Assembly: GCA_014529385.2 (NCBI GenBank)
Contig: CM043942.1
Coordinates: 1,776,501-1,840,500, forward strand
Length of the DNA: 64,000 nucleotides
Direction: 5' to 3'
DNA from: Adiantum capillus-veneris
Lineage: Eukaryota > Streptophyta > Polypodiopsida > Polypodiales > Pteridaceae
This document shows positions 20,175-32,623 of this stretch, piece by piece; position 1 is the first letter of the stretch; every line of letters starts with the position of its first letter. A model generated the notes under the pieces. That model was given only the letters and a program-made list of their open reading frames with translations, was not told the origin of the DNA and made no database searches. The translations under genes and the position numbers were made by a program.

Positions 20175-23100
20175 TCAATGGTTGTTTGCATCCAATGCCT
20201 CTCCACTAGGAATGCGTGGAAGACTTGGTACAAAACCCCTACCTCCAAACATAGGCCGCATGTATGAATCATCAAACTTCCGCCAAAAATGGTGCACAGT
20301 AGATGAAGAAGGGGTTCTCAACAGCATTCGAAGACTGCTACTAGGCCCAATTTGCCTAGGATTACTAAGCTGTACTGTCACACCCTCACCTGGCTCATCG
20401 TCCTCCAGAAAAGGGACTTGAAGGTCTGAGCTAAAACTGGTTTCCTTGGGAGTGGTTGGCTCAGAATCGACCAATGACCTGAGATGGGGAGGCACTAACC
20501 ATAGCACTAATGGTTTTGTCAAAAGTCCAAAGACCTGCACTACCGTATTGAGCTCATAAGAAATCTATCCTGTTTATTATAACAGGCCTGAAGGCAAATA
20601 TTTTGGTATTAAAAATTTCATGCCCAGCTTACCACAGTACTGAAGAGAACGACAATTATTGTACTGGTGATCATTGTTGCATTGACTGCACTTATGGCCG
20701 TGAACTACAATGCAGAAAACAATGTCTGGTCAATTCCATGTCAAAGGCGCCGTGGGTGGCTATTCAGTTATACAACCCTCACAGAAAATACCTTGTTATA
20801 AGCCAAGGCAATTGAAACAGCCCCCCTCATCAGACCAGCCCACCAAATGATCACCTGCACAATAATAGCATTATTTAAGTTGAGATTTGAAGGAAAAAAT
20901 CATTTGCATGCAGCTCTAGAAATTGAGCAAGTAACACACATATAACTACCTGCTGCCGACCATTTATCCTAGTACCCGGAGCCCGTCGAACCAAGTTCGA
21001 AAAAGCAGAGAGGGGAAACACAAACGCAGCCCTCCCTAAAAGAACCACTAACATCAAAGTTGCAGAAAGGCCAGCTGATGTTGCAACACTGCATGAAAAA
21101 GACATTACCATGTCAAGAGATTCAAAATATTGCCAAAATCAGTCTCAGCTACAAAAGAAACCCAGAAAATCTAAACTTCATTGCGCTCTCCCATAAGGCC
21201 AAGGAAATGAGATAAAACAAGTGAAATTAAAAAAACAGATGCTGAGTGATGCCCTCGGTAAATATGGTTACAATAGGCACCATTGCATATGCCAATACCT
21301 CTTATTGCGTCAAAGGCAACCATCCAGCTTTGGAAAAATATGTATTTTGGATTGAAAATGTTTCACCACGTCCTCTGAGTTTGTTGACGCTCTAAGGTCA
21401 AAATAAATAAACATAACCGTGTTACTTTTTTTTCTTTTTGGGAAAAGAAAAGTCTGTAGTGAGTACTAGGTGTCCTTGAGGATGTTCAGCCTGTCCTCAA
21501 AGAGCCGTACCAATCAAAACATATGTACGAGGCCTCCAAGCTCCGGGTGGTCTGTAGGAGTCCTAGAGTAATGAACCATCCTGGTGCCAGGTAACTGGCC
21601 CTGTGACACTGTAAAGAACGAAGCAATGCACCCCCACCAGCTCAAGAAAGCATGGCGGCCCTCCTCCACTGCCCTGGAGGAGCCGATTAAGGTACCCCAC
21701 TGACAGCAGAGAGTGAAAACTAGCCCTGTACAGATACCACTGAGTGTATCTGCAGAAGTGCACGGATGACCACCAATATCATGTAAGCATCTGGCCTTCC
21801 AAATCCATGAGGTGAATTAAATCGCAGTAGAGAAATCAATTCGTGGAGTGCGTCTCAATAGTATCTGGCAACGTATAGTGTGTGCCCAGCTGACAGCCGA
21901 GATCTGTTCAATGGAAAACAGGATCGTCACCTTCTGCTTCAAAAGCAAGGTGAGAGCCTGGGAACTGTAGCAGACAACAAACGGAACCCCAAAAGAAAAG
22001 CATGTGTAAACAGCTGCCCGACAGAGCAACGCACAAACCGAACGCCAAACCATATGTGCATGTGGATAATCCAAAAGACAGATAGTCTCCTCTACATGTA
22101 AGGCACAACACAAAACAGGTCCGATCAAGGCCAACATTGCCAGCCCATGTCGCCACTAGCAACCCAGCATGAAGCATTAACCACATGAAGTATACGGCGG
22201 ACTGCATAGAGTCAATTGCAAAACCAATGCAACCAAGGCGAGCACCCAGTGGAGTACGACTAGCATCAAACATACCCCACCATCTATCATGAGTAGGCAG
22301 ATCAGCAGTGCCCTGCATCACCTTGCTCCAAAATGGGGAAGCGCATCGTCAATCTCTGCAATTTGAGTATGTATCCCTCTACGCAGACCAAACTCACCAT
22401 CAATGAACTCTGCATCCAAACAACGATGTTGTGACCACTGAGCAAGGGATGCTGCATGCTCTCTGTCCAGCCAGCCCAATCCATGTGAGTCCGTTTTCCA
22501 ACCAGTGCCCCTCAAAAGTCCTAAACAGAGGGGTCCATATCAACGGCTAATGATCAGACTCCTCTAAGATCTGAGGTAGACCTTTCCTCATCTTCATCTA
22601 AATCCACTATAAACAACCAATGAAGGGTGAGCAGTGAGAAAAGGACAGCGAAGCACCTTAAAAATATATCTGATCGAGCGATGCCAACAGCCTTCATTTA
22701 ACACACCATATCTGGGAACCATGCATGCCACGTCCTACGCGGTCGGCAGAGCTGTGAACAACTTAAAGTAGAACTCCATAGCAATCTCCAAGACTCTGTC
22801 TAAGTCCGTACAAACATGTCTGTCTGCGTCCTGTAGAGCACGAAGAATACTGCCAGGGGCTCTCCCGATAAACATGAAAAAATTCCTTGTTCATCCTGAA
22901 ACCGGCCCGTAGGGCGGTAGGCGTTGGCTTTCACCCGAAATTCTTTACTTTATACACACACACAGAGCACTTTGCAAAGAGAACCTGCAATGGGAATTAA
23001 CACTTAATCGCACACACGGCTCGGAAGCTAGAATGCTCCGAGCAGACGCCGACAACCTGTAGGCCCCAAAATTGGCGCCCCTTTCGGTATTTCTTTATTC

Positions 23101-26100
23101 TTTAGGAGAGTAAATTACAAGGTAAGGTCCTGGGAATCCTTCACGTGTATCCACCTAGATACCATTTGATTTGGCCAAATTTCGGCAGCATAACAACCCC
23201 AAAACTTGCGCGAAACCAATTCCCCTGCTGGAACTCGCTTGCACTGTCGTATACCTTCTGATTCCTGTCCAAAAACAGTAAATTCAGCACGCTGTATTTA
23301 CTGGTTTTTGCCCTGTTTTCAGTCCCAAACAGTCCCCTAACTGTCCTTTGCCAGTGGGGCACGATTCCCAATGATCCCGGCGTCCGTATGGCTGAAAAAC
23401 AGTGAATTTACAGCGCATACACAGCGCTGATTTTGCACCTGTACGGTGAGGTTATGACCCTCACCAATGCCTGCTTTGGAGCAGCAGTTAGCTACCCCTG
23501 TTCCTGCTCAAGGAGGCTCTTGCCTCAGCACAAAAGCATGAACCCACACAACTGTACATCAGTCAAATGAGTAGCCCTCTTGTGGGGCATCACATAACTG
23601 CACGTAGGGGAGAAAGAGAGCAGTATGTAGCGTGCGGGGCATCACTCCCGTCACCATACTGTGCATAGAGGGAAAGAAAGCACTCCATAGCTCTTAACCT
23701 GTGACAATCCGCCTGTGGCTGAAAATGGCGCCCCCTCTGATGATATGCAACTCGTTTTTGCCTCCCAGAGTGGCAGAATCGCTCACAAGCTGACACGTCG
23801 CCCAGTTTCCGAGTTTGGGCTTTCCCTGCTAAAAATATCTCAACTGGTGCGTCAGTTGACTTCGCGGCAGAGTTGTAAAGTGTTCCCCTAGTCATACCGA
23901 AGGTAATGACGCGAACACATTTCGTGGCCCAAAATAGCAGTTCCCTAAATTTTAGGAGATGCTTACGTTGGGCTCCCACTGGTCTTCTGACCATCTATCC
24001 TCATTGGGACCGCATCCAAAAATGCAATGTGGCCCAACTGTCGGATACTTTTTGTTGGTAGTCCCACCTTGACTTTACGCCTTAATTGAGTTCACTTCCT
24101 AGTATCCACCAACTTGCTAAGTGCGACGGGGGGACCTATATGATCTTGCTCTGAGCCTAGACATCCTCTTACCATACGAATTCCAGTGCCGATCACTTCC
24201 CGTCTGCGGGTGAATCTACCGTTCACATTGGCCATACAATGTCCGACCGTTTGCTACTTCAAAAAGAGGGTCTCAAAATAAATAAATAAAATCCCATTGG
24301 AAAGAAACCAACAACCAAGGTTAGCAGTTGCCACATCTCTGTGACATGGTTAATAACTGCCACGTCCTCGTGACATACCCCCCTCTTGAAATCGCAAACG
24401 TCCTCGATTGCATACCATAAATACACGCCACTGATGATCTTGTGCTATCAACACTCTTTTATCATCGCATGTATCCGCAAGAAAGGTCGTAACATACATA
24501 GATACAAATGACTTAATGAGGCCTTCATACTTTTGCCATTTCTATCTATGGCACTGAACTCATATGTACATTCGATGTACTAGCTCTATCATTACCCCTC
24601 CTTTACACGTTGGGTTGGGGCATAAGTAGGTTGTAACCCAAAGGCTTCAAGGTAAAGCTACAATACATTTGGTGACTCTGACAGTTCATGCTCTTCCATC
24701 CACTTTGCATCCATAGGCGGATAGTTCTTGAACTTCACCAAATAGCGTCTTGCAACTTGTCCTTTAACTTTTCTGTCCTTATGTGCCAAAACTTGCTCAG
24801 GTACCAGGATCTCATCAAGTTCCTCAACTTCTGGCTGATCCTCAACTGGCATATCTTCTGGCACATCACCCACGAAGGGTCTTAGAAGACTCACGTGAAA
24901 CGCATTATGAATCTTCCATGCATCAAGCAATTTCAGCCTGTAAGCCACATCGCTGATCTTGTCAAGCACTTGAAAAGGCCCATAGTAACGCATGCTGAGC
25001 TTAGGAAACAGCCGTTGCTTACCCTTCATCTTCTTTAACCTTGCCTTTTCGAACCTTAAAAGAACCCAATCACCAGGTGATAGTAGCAATTCACGACGGT
25101 GACGATTAGCAGCCTTTTTCTGTTTTGCCTGAGTCTTCTCCAAGGCAACTTTAATCTTCTTATACATCTCATCCATGTTCTCAACATATCGATCTGCCTC
25201 AAAGATCTTGTCCTTTGTGTGCAAAATAGGAGGAACCTTTTTGCCGCCTTCAACAATTTCAAAAGGTGCTTTGCCAGTAGACGAATGCACCGTATTATTG
25301 TACGCATACTCAAGCATAGGCAAATACTGTTCCCACTTGCCCTTATTATCTGACACATAGCATTTCAGCAGATCTAAGACAGTAGAATTGGCCTCTTCTG
25401 ACTGTCCATCAGTTTGTGGATGAAACGAAGACAAGAACTTGAGCGTAGTACCCATGTTCTCAAACAATCCTCTCCAGAACAAACTGGTCATGCGAGGATC
25501 ACGATCACTGATTATCGATTGTGGCATACCATGGTACTTAAACACATTGTACATGAACAAGCGTGCCATCTGATCAGATTTTATCTTCTTCCTGACAGGG
25601 ATAAAATGGGCCTGCTTGCTGAACCTGCAGATAATGGTCCATATACCATCATTCCCTGTTGGCGTCCTTGGAAGATCAAAGATAAAGTCCATAGCAATGC
25701 TTTCCCATGGCTTATCCGGAATCGGCAGTGGTTGTAACAACCCTGGTGCCTTTTGCCTGTCAAACTTGACCTTTTGGCAAACTATGCATGCTCGCACAAA
25801 GGCATCCACATCTCTCCTCAAGGTAGGCCAATAGAAGAACGTCTCTACCGCTTTAACTGTTGCATCAATGCCACGATGCCCTGCATACGGTGGGACATGA
25901 CTCTCTTCCATGACCTTATGTCGCAATGGCCTAATGACACAAAGTCTGCCATGCATCATCATAAAACCATCTCTGAGGAGGTAGTGCTCGTGATGTTGCC
26001 CCTCTTGTAACTGTTCAAAGATCCTTGCAAAATCTTCATCAGCAGTATACTGTTCCTTCATGTCATCTAACTCATGATGATAAGGAATTGACACAGCTGA

Positions 26101-29100
26101 AATTTGTGGCTTTCTTGATAACGCATCAGCCACAACATTCTTCTTGCCTTCCACATGCATAATCTGGAAGTGGAACATGGAAAGAATGTTTGCCCATCGC
26201 ATATGCTTTTCGGATAACTTTGACTGTGTCAAGAAGTATCGCAAGGTCTGATGATCTGTTTGGACAACAAAATCAGCACCTAAGAGGTAGTGCTTCCAGC
26301 TAGAAAGCGCATGAATCACGGCCAAGAGCTCTTTCTCATAGACTTGCATAGTCCTCTCTGGCCCTTGCAAAATTCGGCTTTCATAGGCTACTACCCGTCC
26401 ATCTTGCATTAGCACTGCTCCGATGCTACTGCCACACGCGTCACACTGGACCACAAATGACTTCCTGAGATCTGGCAAAACAATAACTGGATCTGAAGTC
26501 AACTTTTCCTTTAAGAGACTAAAAGCTGAAATCTCTTTTTGGGTCCATCTGAAAGTGACCTCTTTCTTTTGCAATGCGTGAAGAGGCGATGCTATCTCTG
26601 CAAAATTTCTGATAAACCTTCTATAGTAGGAACACAATCCCAAGAAGCTTCTGACATCGTCTTCAAGTCTGGCCATGTCTTGATAGCTTCGACCTTTGCG
26701 GGATCCATTCTAACACCATCCTTTGAGACTATGTGGCCCAGAAAGTGGATCTCTTCAAGGAAGAATTCACTTTTCTTAGGATTGACAAGTAACCTGTGAC
26801 TGCGTAGCTCTTCAAACACAATGGTCAAGTGACGCCTATGCTCCTCTTCATTCTTCGAATACACAATCATGTCATCGAAGAATGTTCCAACAAACTGTTG
26901 ATGCGAGCGGAAAATCCGGTCCATCATTCTGTTGAACGTGGCTGGAGCATTTGTTAGCCCAAACGGCATCACTAGAAACTCATAAAGACCAAATGTCGTT
27001 CTAAACGCAGTCTTGTGCACATCCTCTGGGCTTATACGAATCTGATGGTACCCACTCTTCAGGTCTATCCTGCTGAAAATTGCAGCACCCTCTAAACGAT
27101 CGAGAATATCATCAATGCGAGGAATAGGAAACCTATTCTTGATGGTATTCTTATTCAATGCACGGTAATCAATACACATGCGCCATGAGCCATCCTTCTT
27201 CTGCACTAGGAGCACTGGGGAGCAAAAGGGTGAAGAACTAGGCTGAATCAACCCCTTCTCTAATAACTCCTCAACCTGGCCCATAATCTCTTTCTGTTGT
27301 GCCGCACTAACCCTGTAGGGAGGTCTATTTGGTGGGCTACACTCTGGCACCAAATCTATCCGATGGTCCTCAGGTCTCTCTGGCGGCAATTGCGACGGTA
27401 ATGAATCAGAAAAACAGTCACTAAACTTTTGCAAAAATGCTGACCTTTCTTTATCTAACACAGATAAATTTGACTGATCCCTATCTGAGACATCACGTGC
27501 AAAAATCAAGTACACAGAAAGATGATTCTTTATTACAGAAGTGATAGCAGAAGCAGATACAATAGGGACTGACTCTCCTTTAAGCTTTACATCCAAGATA
27601 TGAGTTTTGCCCCTATGCTGTACAGTGATCTTTTTGTTGTAGGCATCCAAGACTCCATGCACTCGGAACATCCACGGGATCCCCAACAAGGCGTCACAAC
27701 CTTCCAGCGGCATGATGTAAAACTCTTCAGTGTCCACATACGACTGAATATGCAGACGCAGTTTTCCAATGATGGGAGTAACACACTCTGAGTGGCCAGG
27801 ACATGCCAACCCTGCCTCTGCTGTGTACCCCATCTCTTCAGCTTTGATGCCGAGCTTCATAGCTAACTCTGGTGAGATAAAGTTGGCTTTGGCACCTGGA
27901 TCAAAGAAGATGAGTGCCGTCTGATCCCTAACTTTACCCCATGCCCTGCATAACTCACTGGGATCTGTGTTGGGCCTGTCACCCACCATGTCTGGCACTA
28001 AACCTGCCGTGGGTTTAGGCTTCTTGCCTTTCTGGTCTTCTTTATCCTCAGAGTCAGCTGGCCTTTTCCTTTGTGGACAATTGATAGAAATATGACCAGG
28101 CTGCTCGCATATAAAGCATTTGTTCTCAGCCATTAGGACCTTCTTTTCCTCGAGCGACTTGCGCACAAAAGGCTTCCTTTTCTGTTTCGTTGCCTGCGCT
28201 CCAGAAGTCCCAACTGAATCCTTATCTTTGGTGGCCTGTTCTGACCCCTGTGACGCATCAGGAGCCGTTTTCACAAAGGGCTTCTTCGCTGAATTTTCTT
28301 TTGCTGCCCTCCTTTATCACTGCTCGGAAATCCACTGTCCTCTCCTTTCAACAAGGCAAGACCAGTGTTCGCAACTTCCATAAGCTGAGTAAGGGTAGCC
28401 ACTCTGTTCTTTGTACAGTAATCGCGAAGCCCTTTAGGCAGCCCACAACAATACTTCTCTATCTGCTCTGTCAGTGGCACAAATCTGTAGGAGGTCACTG
28501 AGAGTAATGCTTTACAAAACCTCCTATTGTACTCCAGCAAGCTCTTGCACGAAGCTGCCGTAAGCTGGTGCCAATCTGTCAGGACATCGGCTTCAAATTC
28601 ATTTGATAGCCAAGCAGATGCAAACATTTGCTTGAAGTAAACCCAAGTGGCGGGTGCCTATCCTTGCATTAACAATGTCGTCCACCATGTAAGCGCATTG
28701 TCCTTAAAGAAAGTGGCAGCTTTCCTGACCTTCGAGGCCTCTGTAAAATTCCCTCCCGCATAAGCTGTATCAAACTGCTGGAGGAAAGTAAGTGCCTTGG
28801 TCTTGTCCTCGAAACCACTGAAGGTACTGAACTTTACCGCTGCACCACCTTCTTTGTAAGCCTTCGGCTTCTCTAGTGCCCCCAAGTTGTCATACGGAAT
28901 GGTCTGCAACATGGGCACTGTACTAGGCATGATCGGCACATGTTGGCCATTCACATTTTGCGTCAAAGTGCGATATCTGGCTGCTGTCCAGAAAAACCAG
29001 TCATGCCAAAATGACCCTGTGGCACCCCAAACTGGCCCTGGTTGCCGTGGAAACCTTGCTGCATGCCGATAGTACCATACATGGGGTTTGGCATGATGCC

Positions 29101-32100
29101 TTGCATACCCCCGAACACTGTTCCTGGCATGTACGGCTGACTTCCAGACGCATAACCAGCCATACTTTGGAACACTGATCCACCCCCGAAATACCCAGGA
29201 TGTACCGTGGGTGGTGGAAAAATTGAGTGCATAGCCTGGTATGCAGCTCCCTGTCCATTCAAGACAGCATGCTGGCTCTGAAAGGTGGCGGGCTGAACTG
29301 GCATAACCTGTGGAATAGGCGTTCTAGCCACCTGTTCAAGCCCGAGAGGAACCTGCTTTGGAGCCCCCGACTCTGCAACATGCGAGTGTTCCCTTTCCTC
29401 CTGCGCCTCATGAAGTACCTGGGCTTGAGCTTCAACAAGCTCCGTACGCGGCGTAGATTGCCTATTTTGCTGTTGCACTGGTGGCGCTTGCAAGAATTCC
29501 ATAAACCTCGGATTCTGCACCAGCTGCGAAAAGACATTCACCGCGGCAACTAACTGAGTCTTAAACGCATCATCCTCAAGTTGCCCTGTCATAAAGCCCT
29601 ATACTACTGGAGGGAAATTCACGTTGACAGGAGGTACAGACTGACGTGGCCGTGAGCTCTCGCCAATCTCAAAAACCATAGGAATCTCTTGCCTGTCCTT
29701 TGGAGAGGAACCCTCTTCCATAATTCCCTTCCCCTTGTCGGCCATAGTGTAATCCCCGCGTTCTTGCACTGTGTGTCTTTACCCTGAACAATCCAGGCTC
29801 ACTCTTTGAGGAAAAAGTGATTGATGTCCCGGCAATGGAACCATGAAACCGGCCCGTAGGGCGGTAGGCGTTGGCTTTCACCCGAAATTCTTTACTTTAT
29901 ACACACACACAGAGCACTTTGCAAAGAGAACCTGCAATGGGAATTAACACTTAATCGCACACACGGCTCGGAAGCTAGAATGCTCTGAGCAGACGCCGAC
30001 AACCTGTAGGCCCCAAAATTGGCGCCCCTTTCGGTATTTCTTTATTCTTTAGGAGAGTAAATTACAAGGTAAGGTCCTGGGAATCCTTCACGTGTATCCA
30101 CCTAGATACCATTTGATTTGGCCAAATTTCGGCAGCATAACAGCCCCAAAACTTGCGCGAAACCAATTCCCCTGCTGGAACTCGCTTGCACTGTCGTATA
30201 CCCTTTGATTCCTGTCCAAAAACAGTAAATTCAGCACGCTGTATTTACTGGTTTTTGTCCTGTTTTCAGTCCCAAACAGTCCCCTAACTGTCCTTTGCCA
30301 GTGGGGCACGATTCCCAATGATCCTGGCGTCCGTATGGCTGAAAAACAGTGAATTTACAGCGCATACACAGCGCTGATTTTGCACCTGTACGGTGAGGTT
30401 ATGACCCTCACCAATGCCTGCTTTGGAGCAGCAGTTAGCTACCCCTGTTCCTGCTCAAGGAGGCTCTTGCCTCAGCACAAAAGCATGAACCCACACAACT
30501 GTACATCAGTCAAATGAGTAGCCCTCTTGTGGGGCATCACATAACTGCACGTAGGGGAGAAAGAGAGCAGTATGTAGCGTGCGGGGCATCACTCCCGTCA
30601 CCATACTGTGCATAGAGGGAAAGAAAGCACTCCATAGCTCTTAACCTGTGACAATCCGCCTGTGGCTGAAAATGGCGCTCCCTTTGATGATATGCAGCTC
30701 GTTTTTGCCTCCCAGAGTGGCAGAATCGCTCACAAGCTGACACGTCGCCCAGTTTCCGAGTTTGGGCTTTCCCTGCTAAAAATATCTCAACTGGTGCGTC
30801 AGTTGACTTCGCGGCAGAGTTGTAAAGTGTTCCCCTAGTCATACCGAAGGTAATGACGCGAACACATTTCGTGGCCCAAAATAGCAGTTCCCTAAATTTT
30901 AGGAGATGCTTCCGTTGGGCTCCCACTGGTCTTCTGACCATCTATCCTCATTGGGACCGCATCCAAAAATGCAATGTGGCCCAACTGTCGGATACTTTTT
31001 GTTGGTAGTCCCACCTTGACTTTACGCCTTAATTGAGTTCACTTCCTAGTATCCACCAACTTGCTAAGTGCGACGGGGGGACCTATATGATCTTGCTCTG
31101 AGCCTAGACATCCTCTTACCATACGAATTCCAGTGCCGACCACTTCCAGTCTGCGGGTGAATCTACCGTTCACATTGGCCATACAATGTCCGACCGTTTG
31201 CTACTTCAAAAAGAGGGTCTCAAAATAAATAAAATAAATCCCATTGGAAAGAAACCAACAACCAAGGTTAGCAGTTGCCACATCTTTGTGACATGGTTAA
31301 TAATTGCCACGTCCTCGTGACACATCCCATCTGCTTTAGTATTTCATTAGAAACCGAAGCATGATGGACAAACGCAGAGCTCAACTGTTGTACATGCAAC
31401 AGTTCATGTCTGGCTTGTTGATCTCTCTCAATGAAAAAAGCATCCTGCAGAAACTGCTCTAGCAGACACTGGATAGAAGCCAAAGCAGTATTATACCAAC
31501 ACTCATGTCGCTGCAACATATCCCTGGGTGACATGGTAGTTGCGATACATAGTGGTAGACAGAGTAATGCAAGAAGCCATATGATCGATAGGAGTGTGTG
31601 CAAGATTCAAAGGAGCACTCCAAAGAGAAAGTAGATGCTCTTTCAACTCTCAGTCGGAGAGTTCACTATTAGGTATACAAGAGCCAGAGCGAGAAGCTGA
31701 GCAGGCCTGGGTAGTAATGCAATGAATGGGGGCATGGTCAGACAGCAGTGTCTCTGCAAAAATGGAGAGCACACCTCCTCACATAGCTGCCCAATCACCA
31801 ATATAGAACCTATCCAATCTCTCCAAAAAAACGTCAACCCTGGCATCTAAAACTCCGAGAGAAATGCAAAGAATCTTGGGAGCATGTAAATGTAGGCATA
31901 TGCTAGGCATCCACCACCAGACAAAAATCTAACCCATGCATCATGTTCAGCTAACACAAAGCACATAAGAAGTGGAGATGTGACGTCGTACTGAAATGGC
32001 AGGAGCCGCTCTATGTCCAGATCATGAATTCTGAACCACTCCATCGTATGTGCATACCATGATCTACTCTCACTTGCCTATGCCAACTCCCTAGATGCCT

Positions 32101-32568
32101 CGAGAGCTCTGTACGATAGTCCGTCCTACGGTAGCTCCCTTAAATCTTTGATTGAAAGAGAGCCCCACTAACATCGGCGGTGTGGCCAGCTCTTCTTTGA
32201 TAATGTCGTGTGGGATGGAGGGTTTGCACAGACGATGCGGGAGATGGGGGGAGCCGCTCTATATCCAGATCACGCATTCTGAACCACTCCGTCGTATGTG
32301 CATACCATGATCTACTCTCACTTGCCTATGCCAACTCCCTAGATGCCTCGAGAGCTCAGTGAAATAGTCCGTCCTGCGGTAGCTCCCTCAAATCTTTGAA
32401 TGAAAGAGAGCCCCACTAACATCGGCAGTAAGGCCAGCTCCGCTTTGATAATGTCGTGTGGGATGGAGGGTTTCCACAGATGATGCAGGAGATCATCTAT
32501 AACAGGAGGGCCCACGTGCCAACTGAAAAGATCATACTAGAATAGACTTTAAGCACTTCAAACAACTG

Positions 32569-32623
<55 letters not shown>

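Larger units (their letters stand above)
22897..31322 (-). mobile_element. Ty3/gypsy LTR retrotransposon, copy A (chromodomain type)
   Basis: 8426 bp with two 1479-bp LTRs in direct orientation, TG...CA ends and a perfect 5-bp target duplication CATCC (22892-22896 and 31323-31327). On the minus strand the order is gag, CCHC, protease, RT, RNase H, integrase, chromodomain, which defines Ty3/gypsy and suggests a chromovirus. I count roughly 15 LTR differences, about 1%, so the insertion is young. It interrupts an older LINE. Internal nonsense and frameshift mutations make it non-autonomous. Confidence 0.95.

Noticed and set aside
19891-20421. 176-codon plus-strand open frame
   Set aside because: It lies opposite the NHX last exon, whose minus-strand protein has the conserved C-terminal tail. 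The plus-strand frame has no motif.
23590-23994. 134-codon minus-strand frame conserved between the two gypsy A LTRs (also 30537-30941)
   Set aside because: It is identical because the LTRs are nearly identical. It is not retained in copy B and has no motif.
25000-25400. Plus-strand frames opposite gypsy pol
   Set aside because: They are antisense shadows of integrase coding sequence, repeated at the same place in copy B for that reason only.
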